Source: Marivita sp041725935
GTDB taxonomy: Bacteria; Pseudomonadota; Alphaproteobacteria; Rhodobacterales; Rhodobacteraceae
Assembly: GCA_041725935.1 (NCBI GenBank)
Contig: JBGRQD010000001.1
Span: 186,001-250,000, forward strand
Length of the DNA: 64,000 nt
Direction of reading: 5' to 3'
Both the position numbers and the translations under genes were made by a program. Under the pieces are notes generated by a model. It saw only the letters and a program-made list of their open reading frames with translations, made no database searches and was not told where the DNA came from. Shown here in pieces: positions 42,635 through 51,694 of the stretch; position 1 is the first letter of the stretch; every line of letters begins with the position of its first letter.

Positions 42635-44428
42635 TCAGCGTCCGACAGCATAGGCCTGCATCAGGCGCGGGGTCGCCGCGGCCTTGAGCATCCCATCGGG
42701 TGTGCGGCAGGCGGCGGTCAGGCGGCCCACGGTCCAGGGTTCGGCGACCTCGAGGTCATGGCCGCGCGCGCGCAGGTCTGCGATCACCGCTTCGCCAAAG
42801 GCAGGTTCAACCATCAGATGGCCGGGACGCACGGGGCGCGGGTCGAACGAGCCTTGGAAATGCGCGGTGTTGAACAGCGGCGCGTCAATCGCCTCCTGCA
42901 AGTTCAGGCCGGAATGCACAAACCGCAGGAACAGCATCAGCTGCCATTGGTCCTGCTGGTCGCCCCCGGGCGTGCCGAAGGCGTGGCGCGTGCCGTCGGG
43001 GGCCTGCGCCATCGAGGGGGACAGCGTCGTGCGCGGCCGCCTTCCGGGAGCCAGCGAAGTGGGCAGGCCTTCGTCCAGCCAGAACATCTGCGCCCGCGAA
43101 TTCAGCGGCATGCCAAGCCCCGGCACGACCGGAGAGCTTTGCAGCCAGCCACCAGATGGAGTGGCCGAGACGGAGTTGCCCCATTGGTCGATCACGTCGA
43201 TATGCACCGTGTCGCCGCGTTTTTCGGACAGGTGCGCCATTGTCGGCTCCCCTGCCCCGACACCGCCGCCCGATGCGTCCAAGCTTGCCTTGGCGCGGGC
43301 GATGGCGGCGTCGGCCTGGTGGGCGAAACCATCGATCCGGCCCGGCCGCTGGTCGAGCGACGCGTTCGATCCCAGAAGGCCGCGGCGGCTGTCGGCATAG
43401 GCGCGCGACAGAAGCGTGTCGGTCGGGACCGCGTTGTGCAGCGGGTCACCGTAATAGGCCTCGCGGTCGGCAAAGGACAGCTTCATCGCTTCGGTCACGG
43501 TGTGGACGAAATCGGCTCCCCGGCTGTCCATCTCCCCGATGCCCGACCCGTCCAGAAGCCGCAGCGCCTGCAGGAGGCTCGGCCCCTGGCTCCACATGCC
43601 GGCCTTCCAGACGGTCCAGCCCTCGTAATCCACCGACAGCGGCGTTTCCCATGTGGCGTGCCATCCCGCCATGTCCTGACCGGTCAGCACCCCCTTGTGG
43701 CGCGCGCCCGAGGCATCCATGACGCAAGCGTCGCGCATCCAGGTGTCGATGGCCTCGGCAATGAAGCCTTCGTAGAATGCATGACGCGCCGCCTCGATAT
43801 GCGCTTCGCGGCCTGTTGCGGCCTCAGCCTCGGAGAGCAACCGCTCCCATGTGTCGGCCAGTTCGGGGTTGCGCATCAGCGACCACGCCTCGGGCGCGCG
43901 GTCGCCGGGCATCCATGTCGCGGCAGAGGTCGGCCATTCGTCGCGGAAGAAGTCCGACAGCCCGTCGATGGTTGCGGCGACGCGCGGAAGGACCGGATGA
44001 CCGTTGCGGGCATAGAAGATCGCGGGCTCGAGAATGGTGCGCAGCGGCAGGCGGCCATGATCGCGCAGCAGCGCCATCCACGCCCCGAAGGCACCGGGGA
44101 TGACGGTGGCCAGCAGTCCCGAACCGGGCACGGAGTCCAGCCCCTCGGCGCGGTAATGCGCGATGGTCGCCCCCGCCGGTGCCGGGGCCTGCCCGCACAG
44201 AACCTGCGGCGTGTCATCGCCGGCACCGCGCCACAAGAGCGGCATGTCCCCCAGCGGACCGTTCAGATGCGGCTCCACCACATGCAGGGCAAAGCCCATG
44301 GCGGCGGCGGCATCTGCGGCACTTCCCCCCGCTTCGAGCATCTTCATCCCCACAGCAGAGGCGATCCAATGGGTCGAGGCGACGACGCCGAAGGTGCCCT
44401 TGATCTCGGGCCTGGAGGTAAACTGCAT
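42635..44428 (-). CDS. ggt: Gamma-glutamyltransferase / gamma-glutamyl hydrolase family protein
   Basis: 597 aa. It starts with VVASTHWIASAVGMKMLEAGGSAADAA, the family's large-subunit start. The catalytic Thr opens the small subunit in KRGDTVHIDVIDQWGNSVS, and GTPGGDQQDQWQ follows. No signal peptide is evident, so it probably acts in the cytoplasm. It would split imported gamma-glutamyl compounds such as glutathione. It lies after the ABC permease genes (15-bp gap) in the same operon. Confidence 0.9.
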   Translation of the reverse strand: MQFTSRPEIKGTFGVVASTHWIASAVGMKMLEAGGSAADAAAAMGFALHVVEPHLNGPLGDMPLLWRGAGDDTPQVLCGQAPAPAGATIAHYRAEGLDSVPGSGLLATVIPGAFGAWMALLRDHGRLPLRTILEPAIFYARNGHPVLPRVAATIDGLSDFFRDEWPTSAATWMPGDRAPEAWSLMRNPELADTWERLLSEAEAATGREAHIEAARHAFYEGFIAEAIDTWMRDACVMDASGARHKGVLTGQDMAGWHATWETPLSVDYEGWTVWKAGMWSQGPSLLQALRLLDGSGIGEMDSRGADFVHTVTEAMKLSFADREAYYGDPLHNAVPTDTLLSRAYADSRRGLLGSNASLDQRPGRIDGFAHQADAAIARAKASLDASGGGVGAGEPTMAHLSEKRGDTVHIDVIDQWGNSVSATPSGGWLQSSPVVPGLGMPLNSRAQMFWLDEGLPTSLAPGRRPRTTLSPSMAQAPDGTRHAFGTPGGDQQDQWQLMLFLRFVHSGLNLQEAIDAPLFNTAHFQGSFDPRPVRPGHLMVEPAFGEAVIADLRARGHDLEVAEPWTVGRLTAACRTPDGMLKAAATPRLMQAYAVGR

Positions 44429-44443
44429 CGCTGTCCCTTTGTC

Positions 44444-45325
44444 TTATGTATCGCGCGGGTCAAGCGCGTCGCGCAGCCCGTCGCCCAGCAGGTTGAAGCC
44501 AAGGACCACGAGAAAGATCGCGATGCCCGGGTAAAGCGCCATCCATGGCGCCTGTTCGAGGAAATTCTTGGCGATGTTCAGCATCGCGCCCCAGCTTGGC
44601 GCGGGCGGTTGCTGACCGAGACCGAGAAACGACAGCGACGCCTCGGCGATGATCGCGGTGGCGATGGTCAGCGTGGATTGCACGATGATCGGCGGCAGGA
44701 TGTTGGGCAGAATGTAGCGCCCGATCAGGCCAAGATGCCCGATGCCCACGGCGCGGGCGCTTTCCACGTAATCCTCGGTCATCACGCTCAGCGTCTGCGC
44801 GCGGGACAACCGGATGAAGATCGGCATGGCCGAGAGGCCAATCGCGATCATCGCATTTTGCAGCGACGGCCCGAGAAAGGCCGCTAAGGCGATGGCGAGG
44901 ATCAGGAAAGGTGCGGCCAGAAGCGCCTCGGTGAAACGCGAGATCACGGCATCTGTCCAGCCGCGCAGGTAGCCTGCCAGCATCCCAAGCGGCACACCCA
45001 GCAGTACCGCGATCGCCACGGACACCACCCCCGCCAGAAGCGAGGCCTGAGCGCCCCAGATCATGCGGGACAGCACATCGCGCCCGATTTCGTCGGTGCC
45101 GAACGGGTGTGCGGCAGACGGTGCCTTGCGCACTGCGGACCAGTCGGTATCGGCGGGTCCGGGCACGGGTAGAACCGGCGCCAGCAGCGCCACGATCATG
45201 AAAAAGGCCACGACCGCCCCACCCAACAGCGCCGACGGATTGCGGCGGAACTTCTCCCACGCGCGATTGCTTCGGCGGGGCGGCAGCGGATCCGCCACCA
45301 CTTTGGGATCGACGACAGCGGTCAT
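44444..45325 (-). CDS. ABC importer permease, DppC/GsiD type
   Basis: A 293-aa protein. Six membrane helices; N-terminal PRRSNRAWEKFRRNPSALLGG, HPFGTDEIGRDVLSRMIWGA and the EAA loop VESARAVGIGHLGLIGRYILPN are diagnostic of the second permease of dipeptide/oligopeptide/glutathione importers. The ATG overlaps the preceding permease by 4 bp. The open frame extends upstream through the other permease gene in another phase but is not coding there. Confidence 0.92.
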   Translation of the reverse strand: MTAVVDPKVVADPLPPRRSNRAWEKFRRNPSALLGGAVVAFFMIVALLAPVLPVPGPADTDWSAVRKAPSAAHPFGTDEIGRDVLSRMIWGAQASLLAGVVSVAIAVLLGVPLGMLAGYLRGWTDAVISRFTEALLAAPFLILAIALAAFLGPSLQNAMIAIGLSAMPIFIRLSRAQTLSVMTEDYVESARAVGIGHLGLIGRYILPNILPPIIVQSTLTIATAIIAEASLSFLGLGQQPPAPSWGAMLNIAKNFLEQAPWMALYPGIAIFLVVLGFNLLGDGLRDALDPRDT

Positions 45326-46266
45326 TGGTCGGACATCCTCGGGTTCAGGACGCGGTAGGCAGCGTCGGCCAGAATGTTCATCGCAATGAAGGCGATGCCC
45401 GTACACAGGACGATGCCCTGCACCACCGCGTAGTCCCGGTTGAAGACGGCATCCACGACCAGTTTGCCAAAGCCGGGGATCGTGAAAATCTGTTCGGTCA
45501 GGACAGCACCGGCCAGCAGCTCTCCAAACAGGAGCGTGATGACGGTCACCACTGGCACCAGCGCATTGCGCAGCGCGTGCTTGATCAATACCACGCGTTC
45601 CCGCAATCCCTTGGCGCGGGCAGTGCGGACGTAATCGGATTTCAGCACCGACAGCATGGCCGACCGTGTGTGCCGCATCAGAGTCGCGGCGATGCCCGTG
45701 CCCAGCACGAAGGCAGGCATCAGCATGACCTTGATGGACTGGATGGGGTCCTCGGACAGTGGCTGGTATCCCGAGGCGGGCAGCCAGCCGAGTTTGACGG
45801 ACACGAGCAGGATGAGCATGATGCCCAGCCAGAAATTCGGCACCGACAGGCCCGACAGCGCGACGACATTGGCCAGCCAGTCGATCCACGTGCCTTTCTT
45901 GTAGGCCGACAGCACACCGGCGGGAATGCCGATCAGGATGGCGATGATCAACGCCATCACGGCAAGCTGAATGGTCACCGGCAGCTTCTGCCCGATCAGT
46001 TCCAGAACGGGCTGCTGTGTGCGCAGGGAGATCCCCAGATCGCCCTGCAATGCAGCCCCTGCCCATGCAAGATACTGCACCGGGATCGGATCGTTCATGC
46101 GGTATTTCTCGCGCAGCGCTTCGATCACGGCAGGATCGCGTTCTTCCCCGGCCATCACGAGGATGGGATCGCCCGGCAGCAGATGCTGGAGCGCGAAGAC
46201 GAAGATCGAGATGATGATGACAGTCGGGATCGCGATGAGGATCCGGCGTCCGATGAAAGCGAGCAT
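45322..46266 (-). CDS. ABC importer permease, DppB/GsiC type
   Basis: A 314-aa protein starting MLAFIGRRILIAIPTVIIISIFVF, with PVQYLAWAGAALQGDLGISLRTQQPV and the EAA-loop segment RTARAKGLRERVVLIKHALRNALVPV. Six helices, normal family length. It pairs with the DppC-type permease (4-bp overlap) to form the transmembrane channel. Confidence 0.92.
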   Translation of the reverse strand: MLAFIGRRILIAIPTVIIISIFVFALQHLLPGDPILVMAGEERDPAVIEALREKYRMNDPIPVQYLAWAGAALQGDLGISLRTQQPVLELIGQKLPVTIQLAVMALIIAILIGIPAGVLSAYKKGTWIDWLANVVALSGLSVPNFWLGIMLILLVSVKLGWLPASGYQPLSEDPIQSIKVMLMPAFVLGTGIAATLMRHTRSAMLSVLKSDYVRTARAKGLRERVVLIKHALRNALVPVVTVITLLFGELLAGAVLTEQIFTIPGFGKLVVDAVFNRDYAVVQGIVLCTGIAFIAMNILADAAYRVLNPRMSDQ

Positions 46267-46295
46267 GGCAATCCCTGCTGCGTCAAGGTGTGGGT

Positions 46296-46322
46296 GCCGC
46301 TCCGGACAAGCTCCGGAGCGGC
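46296..46322 (-). promoter_or_regulatory. Stable hairpin between binding-protein and permease genes
   Basis: GCCGCTCCGGA and TCCGGAGCGGC form a perfect 11-bp stem with loop CAAGC and no T-run. Such hairpins after binding-protein genes often protect the upstream mRNA and lower downstream expression. Confidence 0.75.
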
Positions 46323-46330
46323 GGGTGGCG

Positions 46331-47842
46331 TCACTCGGTCATCGACACGCCGTGCAGGCGGATCATGCCATCAGGATAAGGCACAAAGCCCGACACGTTG
46401 TTGTCCAGCGCCCAGATCCACACCTGGTGGTAGAGATAGACGATGGGGCTGTCCTCTTGCAGGATGGCCAGAGCTGCATCGTACTTTGCCTTGCGATCAG
46501 CCGTGTCGTTGGACAGACGTGCCTCGTTCAGCAGCGTGTCGACCTCGGGGTTGGAATACTTGGAATCGTTGATCCCGCCATCCGTGGTCATGAACTGGTG
46601 GATGTTGCCATCCGGATCGACGCGGCCTGACCAGCCGACCTGGCTGGCGGTGTAGTCGCCCGCCGTCTGATCGGCCAGAAGCGTGGCGAATTCCTTGGCG
46701 GTGAGAGAAATATTGATCCCCGCCTCGGCCGCCATGGCCTGTACGACCTGCATGACCTGGGTCTGCACCGGGTTGTTGGCCACCTGCACCTCGACATCCA
46801 CACCATCCGCAAGACCAGCTTCCGCCAGCAGGGCCTTGGCCGCCTCGACATCACGCTCGGGCACCGGGAAGGCGCTGTTGAACCAAGGCGAATCCGGCGG
46901 ATAAGGCTGGTTGCCTGCGGCAAAGGCGCCTTCAAACACAACCTGGTTCAATGCGGCACGGTCGATGGCCAGCGACAGTGCGCGGCGGACGCGGCTGTCC
47001 TGCCCGATGGGCGTGTCCGCCCGGTCGCCATTCGCCACGTTGATCGTGATACCCTGATAGCCAAGGGACGTGGCCTTTTCCATGGTCAGCCCGTCATCGG
47101 CCATGACCGAAGGTGCGTCCGTTGCGGCCAGACGTTCCAGCATGTCCAGATCACCGGCGCGCAGGTTGGCAAGACGCACTGTCGTGTCCGGGATCGGCAG
47201 GAAGGTCACGCTGTCGAAATTGATCTCGTCCGCGCGGTAATAATCCGCAAACTTCTCGAGCACGATGCGGTCCTGCTGGATCCGCTCCTTGAAGGCGAAA
47301 GGCCCGGCACAGACCGGGTTCAGGCCGAATTCTTCACCCGCTTCGGCAGTTGCCTTGGGCGACAGCATCATGCCCGAGCGGTCGGCGAATTGCGCCAGCA
47401 GCGTGGCATCCGGCGCTGTCAGGGTCATCTTGATCGTGAACTCGTCCACGACTTCCCAGCTTTCGACCGAGGATACCTCGGACTTGCGGCGGCTCAGCTC
47501 GAAATTCTTGGAGCGGTCGAGGTTGGCAGCCACGGCTTCGGCATTGAACGGCTCGCCGTCATGGAAGGTTACGTCGTCGCGGAGCGACATGGTCAGTTCG
47601 GTGCCGTCCGCGTTCCACTCCCAGCCGGTCGCCAGCATCGGGATGATCTCGAGCTGCGGGGTGATGTCCACCAGCTTGTCGCAAAGCGACGCGTAGACGA
47701 TGCGCCCCACGAAGGTCCGCGACTGATCGGGGTCCAGAACGTCGGGGTCTTCCTGAAGCCCGATGCGCAGGTCCTGCGCGTGGACCAGACCACTTGTGGC
47801 GGCGAGGATCGCCGCGAGGCCCAGTGTCTTGAAGATGTTCAT
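46331..47842 (-). CDS. ABC importer periplasmic binding protein, family 5
   Basis: 503 aa with a Sec signal (MNIFKTLGLAAILAATSGLVHA/Q). The mature part starts DLRIGLQEDPDVLDPDQSRTF and contains FHDGEPFNAEAVAANLDR, the family-5 core. It binds a peptide-like or glutathione-like ligand and delivers it to the two permeases encoded downstream. It is third in the operon after two ATPase genes. Confidence 0.92.
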   Translation of the reverse strand: MNIFKTLGLAAILAATSGLVHAQDLRIGLQEDPDVLDPDQSRTFVGRIVYASLCDKLVDITPQLEIIPMLATGWEWNADGTELTMSLRDDVTFHDGEPFNAEAVAANLDRSKNFELSRRKSEVSSVESWEVVDEFTIKMTLTAPDATLLAQFADRSGMMLSPKATAEAGEEFGLNPVCAGPFAFKERIQQDRIVLEKFADYYRADEINFDSVTFLPIPDTTVRLANLRAGDLDMLERLAATDAPSVMADDGLTMEKATSLGYQGITINVANGDRADTPIGQDSRVRRALSLAIDRAALNQVVFEGAFAAGNQPYPPDSPWFNSAFPVPERDVEAAKALLAEAGLADGVDVEVQVANNPVQTQVMQVVQAMAAEAGINISLTAKEFATLLADQTAGDYTASQVGWSGRVDPDGNIHQFMTTDGGINDSKYSNPEVDTLLNEARLSNDTADRKAKYDAALAILQEDSPIVYLYHQVWIWALDNNVSGFVPYPDGMIRLHGVSMTE

Positions 47843-47890
47843 TGGATTACTCCTCTGTTGGTTGTCGTTTATTATGGGTCGGCGTGTCGT

Positions 47891-48967
47891 TCAGTGTTCG
47901 GCCTCGGCGTCCATGGCGGCGCGGGCCTGGCTGTAACGGGCAAAGCGGGCCCGCGTGGCGGCAGCGCGGGGCTTTTCGGTGGTTTCGATCCCCTGCAAAG
48001 ACAGCGTGTCGGCGAAATGGCAGGCAACGCCGTGCTGCGCTGCCATATCGCGCAGGACCGGGCGTTCCGTGCGGCAAATATCCTGCGCATGCGGGCAGCG
48101 GGTGTGGAAGCGGCAGCCGGGTGGCGGCGCGATGGGGTTGGGCGGATCCCCCTCCAGCGTTGTGCGCAAGCGCCGTGCGCCGGTCGCGGGGATCGGGATC
48201 GCGGAAAGCAGCGCCTCGGTGTAGGGGTGCTTGGGTGCAGCAAAAAGCTCGGCTGCCGGGGCAAGTTCGACGATTTCGCCCAGATACATCACCGCCACCC
48301 GGTCCGCGATATGGCGGATCACGGCCAGATCGTGCGCGATAATGATGAGGGTCAGGCCGAACTCTGCCTTGAGGTCTTCGAGGATGTTGACCACCTGCGC
48401 CTGAATGGACACGTCAAGGGCTGAAACGGGCTCGTCCCCGATGATGATCTTTGGTTTCGTGGCCAGCGCACGGGCGATGCCGATACGCTGGCGCTGACCG
48501 CCGGAAAACTCGTGCGGATAGCGGTCGGCGTGTTCGGGACGCAGCCCCACCTTGCGCAACAGGTCCGCCACCATCGTACGCTGTTCTGCCGCCGTGCCGA
48601 TGCGGTGGATGCGCAACGGCTCAGCGATCAGCGCTCCCACGGTCATGCGCGGGTTGAGCGAGGAGAACGGATCCTGAAAGATGAACTGCATGTGCTGGCG
48701 CAGCGCCCGCAGTTCGGCTCCGCTCAATGCAGAAATGTCACGCCCGTCATAGGTGACTGTGCCTTCGGAGGGTCCGATCAGGTGCGACAGCAGGCGCGCC
48801 AATGTGGACTTTCCGCAACCGCTCTCGCCAACGATGGCAAAGGTCTCGCCCTCTTCGATATCCAGATCAATGCCGCTGACCGCCTGCACCACCGTTGGCG
48901 CACCAAACAGCGGCTTGTGCGTGGTAAAGCGGCGCGTCAGGCCCCGCGCTGTCAGGATCGTGCTCAT
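47891..48967 (-). CDS. ABC importer ATPase, OppF/DppF type
   Basis: A 358-aa protein. Walker A GESGCGKST, Q-loop FQDPFSSLNP, signature FSGGQRQRIGIARAL, Walker B IIIGDEPVSALD, H-loop IAHDL, then the C-terminal Cys-rich GCRFHTRCPHAQDIC motif of oligopeptide ATPases. The ATG overlaps the other ATPase gene by 4 bp. The frame extends upstream over that gene but the start with family similarity is at 48967. Confidence 0.93.
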   Translation of the reverse strand: MSTILTARGLTRRFTTHKPLFGAPTVVQAVSGIDLDIEEGETFAIVGESGCGKSTLARLLSHLIGPSEGTVTYDGRDISALSGAELRALRQHMQFIFQDPFSSLNPRMTVGALIAEPLRIHRIGTAAEQRTMVADLLRKVGLRPEHADRYPHEFSGGQRQRIGIARALATKPKIIIGDEPVSALDVSIQAQVVNILEDLKAEFGLTLIIIAHDLAVIRHIADRVAVMYLGEIVELAPAAELFAAPKHPYTEALLSAIPIPATGARRLRTTLEGDPPNPIAPPPGCRFHTRCPHAQDICRTERPVLRDMAAQHGVACHFADTLSLQGIETTEKPRAAATRARFARYSQARAAMDAEAEH

Positions 48968-49962
48968 GCCGTCACCCGCGCTTGTATCGGTTCTGCCGCC
49001 TCGAGCGGCGCGTGCCAGCAGGCGACGCGGTGCCCGCGGCCCAGATCCGTCAGTGATGGTGCCTTGGCGCAATCTGCCGTGGCAAAAGGGCAACGTGCGG
49101 CAAATCTGCAACCAACCGGCATGTCGAGCGCACTGGGAACCGTTCCGGGAATGGTGACCAGCCGCTCGGAGCGACCGGTGAGCGACGGCATGGAGGACAT
49201 CAGGCCAAGCGTGTAGGGGTGCTGCGGGTCATCGAAAATCTGCGCCGTGCTGCCCGCCTCTACGATGCGCCCGGCATACATAACTGCAACGGCATCGGCC
49301 ATTTCGGCCACCACGCCCAGATCATGGGTGATCATGATCATCGCCGCGCCCGTCTCCTGCCCGAGATTGCGCATCAGGTCGAGGATCTGTGCTTGAATCG
49401 TCACATCCAGCGCGGTGGTCGGCTCGTCCGCGACCAGCAGCGCGGGGTCATTGGCCAGTGCCATGGCGATCATCACCCGCTGCCGCATCCCACCCGAAAG
49501 CTGGTGCGGGAACTCGTCAAGCCGTTTGGCGGCGGCCGGAATGCGCACCCGTTCCAGCATCTCGAGCGCACGCGCCCGGCCCGCCTCGCGCGACACGCCG
49601 CGATGTTCGCAGACCGCCTCGGCGATCTGGTCGCCAATCCGCAGCGCGGGGTTGAGCGAGGTCATGGGTTCCTGGAAGATCATCGCGATCCGGTCACCGC
49701 GCAGAGCGCGCAAGGTCTCGCGCGGCGCTGAAAGCAGGTCGGCATCCTGAAACTGCGCCGTGCCGCCTTCGATCCGCAAGGGCGTTCCGTCCAGCAGCCC
49801 CATCAGCGCCAGCGCAGTGAGGCTCTTGCCGCAGCCCGACTCGCCCACGATGCACAGCGTTTCACCGGGGTTCAGCGCAAAGCTGACGTTATCGACCAGC
49901 GGTTGCGGCGCATTGGCGACACGGATCGTCAGACCCTCGACCTGCAAAAGTGGCGCGGTCAT
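48964..49962 (-). CDS. ABC importer ATPase, OppD/DppD type
   Basis: A 332-aa protein. Walker A GESGCGKS, signature LSGGMRQRVMIAMAL, Walker B LLVADEPTTALD, H-loop ITHDL and C-terminal GCRFAARCPFATADC. First structural gene of the operon; its start overlaps the regulator gene by 4 bp, so regulator and transporter are co-transcribed. Confidence 0.93.
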   Translation of the reverse strand: MTAPLLQVEGLTIRVANAPQPLVDNVSFALNPGETLCIVGESGCGKSLTALALMGLLDGTPLRIEGGTAQFQDADLLSAPRETLRALRGDRIAMIFQEPMTSLNPALRIGDQIAEAVCEHRGVSREAGRARALEMLERVRIPAAAKRLDEFPHQLSGGMRQRVMIAMALANDPALLVADEPTTALDVTIQAQILDLMRNLGQETGAAMIMITHDLGVVAEMADAVAVMYAGRIVEAGSTAQIFDDPQHPYTLGLMSSMPSLTGRSERLVTIPGTVPSALDMPVGCRFAARCPFATADCAKAPSLTDLGRGHRVACWHAPLEAAEPIQARVTA

Positions 49963-50672
49963 GTCCGGCTCTCAATGGATTTGCGCAGATTGTCGAACAG
50001 CGTTTCGAGATGCTCGCGCATGGCGCTTGCGGCAGACGTCCCGTCGCGGGCGTCGATGGCGTCGATGATTTTCTGGTGCTGCGCGTCGTAGAATGCGCGG
50101 GTCTGCGGCGTGCGGGCGCGGTGGCGCTTTTCCTGCCAGTCCTCGCCCATACGCACTTCGTCGATAAGGGTGAAGGCGGTCAGCATCAGCCGGTTGCCCG
50201 CGATCCGCGCGATGGCGCGGTGCAGCGCGCCGTCCCAAAGCTCGGCGGAATCGGAATCGTCGGCATCATGGGTCCGCTCGGCCAGTTTGCGTAGCCGCGC
50301 CACGTCTTCGCCCGTTGCACGGCGGGCGCAAAGATCGGCCAAAGCGGGTTCGATGCACAGCCGCGCTTCCATCGCCGACAACGGATCGACATCCGAGGCG
50401 ATTTGGGCCGCCAGTTCTTCGGTCGGATCGGGGGGCTGACCGGCAAAGGTACCCTTGCCCTGCCTGCGCCAGATCAGACCTTCGGCTTCGAGCCGGTCGA
50501 GCGCGCGCCGAACCGAAGCGCGGCCTGCTCCCAGTTCGGCGGCCAGATTGCGCTCGGTCGGCAAGCGGCCGTCAGACGGCAGTCGCCCTTCGCTGACGAT
50601 CTGCCGGACCGCATCCAGCACACGTTCGGCTTCGGGCGTTTCCTGCGTGTCTTTGGGACGGTCCTTCAGCAT
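49959..50672 (-). CDS. GntR-family (FadR subfamily) repressor of the ABC/GGT operon
   Basis: A 237-aa protein. Winged helix RLPTERNLAAELGAGRASVRRALDRLEAEGLIWRRQGKGTF in the first third, then a FadR-type all-helical FCD ligand domain. The start at 50672 has CGGAG upstream; an in-frame ATG further up lies inside the inverted-repeat operator. It heads the operon, so autoregulation is likely. The ligand may be the imported compound. Confidence 0.88.
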   Translation of the reverse strand: MLKDRPKDTQETPEAERVLDAVRQIVSEGRLPSDGRLPTERNLAAELGAGRASVRRALDRLEAEGLIWRRQGKGTFAGQPPDPTEELAAQIASDVDPLSAMEARLCIEPALADLCARRATGEDVARLRKLAERTHDADDSDSAELWDGALHRAIARIAGNRLMLTAFTLIDEVRMGEDWQEKRHRARTPQTRAFYDAQHQKIIDAIDARDGTSAASAMREHLETLFDNLRKSIESRT

Positions 50673-50693
50673 GGTGCTCCGGAAAGAATTTGC

Positions 50694-50732
50694 GATTGGA
50701 TGAAACCAATCGTGCTTTGGTTTCATCCAATC
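50694..50732. promoter_or_regulatory. Perfect 16-bp inverted repeat, likely GntR operator pair
   Basis: GATTGGATGAAACCAA (50694-50709) and its exact inverse (50717-50732), 7 bp apart, 22 bp before the regulator gene. Each arm itself contains a TTGG-N6-CCAA dyad, the FadR/PdhR-like shape, so two repressor dimers could bind. Confidence 0.75.
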
Positions 50733-50942
50733 TGTCAACTGTCATGCGTGCCACTGCCGGTCGCACGTCATCTCGCGAGGTGTAAATCACTTAAGATCGA
50801 CCTCTTAGTAATTGTTTTTATGCGGATAAAAGATTTGCACAAAAAACCGGCTTGAGGGCTGAACGCAAATACATCTCAGATCAAACCGTATTGCGGAGCC
50901 TCGACATTGGGACCGTGGGACCCGCCAAACCCGGACTGCGGC

Positions 50943-51578
50943 CTACGCGGCACCCACCTGTGCGTGGAACCGGTCAAGCTCTCGGGTGCTGGGAGTTTCG
51001 CCGGTAAATGTCTTCACGTAGTTGGGGATTCGCGTCAGCCGCAGCGACAGGTCTTCCTGAACCTGCATCGAGATATAGCCGATCTGCACGAGATACATCG
51101 TCCGCGCCCGCACATCGGCTTCGTCGGCGGGATAGCCGAATCGTTCGAACATCGCCCGTATCGCGGACAGTCGCAGGTCATCAGAGGCGTTGACCGTTGC
51201 AGCGACCGCGTCGGACTGATGCGCCCAGCCGCGGATGGCGAGGTCGAGCTTGGGCTCGAACCCGCCACCGGGCAGGAACACCCCGATCACGTTCAGCGCC
51301 GCCTCGGTGATTGTTTCCGCAAACGCCTCGGACGCCTCAACCAGCCGCTTCGTGTTGGTCTCGTCCCAATCGTCCAGCAGCGCCTGCAGCACCGCGTCGC
51401 GATCTGCGAAGAACCAGTAGAAGCTGGTGCGCGACAGGCCCAGACGGCTGGCGAGCGGCTGGATCTTCACGGCCTCGATCCCCGAGTCCAGAAATGCCTC
51501 GCGCGCCGCAGCCAGCCAGACTTCGCGGGATCCGCGCCAGCCCTTCGTCTTGCCGTCGATGTCCAAAGCCTCTGTCAT
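50943..51578 (-). CDS. TetR-family regulator
   Basis: 211 aa from the ATG giving MTEALDIDG. HTH: REVWLAAAREAFLDSGIEAVKIQPLASRLGLSRTSFYWFFADRDAVLQALL. The rest is the helical ligand domain. An upstream start at 51638 is possible; neither has a good ribosome site. Divergent from the Old-yellow-enzyme gene by about 115 bp and probably its regulator. Confidence 0.85.
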   Translation of the reverse strand: MTEALDIDGKTKGWRGSREVWLAAAREAFLDSGIEAVKIQPLASRLGLSRTSFYWFFADRDAVLQALLDDWDETNTKRLVEASEAFAETITEAALNVIGVFLPGGGFEPKLDLAIRGWAHQSDAVAATVNASDDLRLSAIRAMFERFGYPADEADVRARTMYLVQIGYISMQVQEDLSLRLTRIPNYVKTFTGETPSTRELDRFHAQVGAA

Positions 51579-51633
51579 GGGGACTGCATAAGGAGGAAAC
51601 CCGGGCGCAACAAGGAAAATGGTCAGGTCTGAA

Positions 51634-51652
51634 CACAAACTTGACAGTTGTG
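51634..51652. promoter_or_regulatory. Possible TetR operator in the divergent gap
   Basis: CACAA (51634-51638) and TTGTG (51648-51652) with partly paired inner bases form an imperfect dyad overlapping a TTGACA box (51641-51646). Confidence 0.35.
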
Positions 51653-51694
51653 AACATTTACGTCAACGCTGCGTCAAATCTCGCGGAGCCACCG

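Noticed and set aside
42494..44887. 797-aa forward frame across the GGT gene
   Set aside because: His/Arg/Gln-rich antisense shadow of a gene with an intact catalytic Thr motif.
45326..46066. Upstream extension of the DppC-type permease frame
   Set aside because: It overlaps the DppB gene in another phase and has an Arg/Gly/Ala-rich shadow composition; the true start overlaps DppB by 4 bp.
46296..46322. Rho-independent terminator in the ABC operon
   Set aside because: The stem is strong but no T-run follows and permease genes continue in the same direction; it is better seen as an mRNA-stability hairpin.
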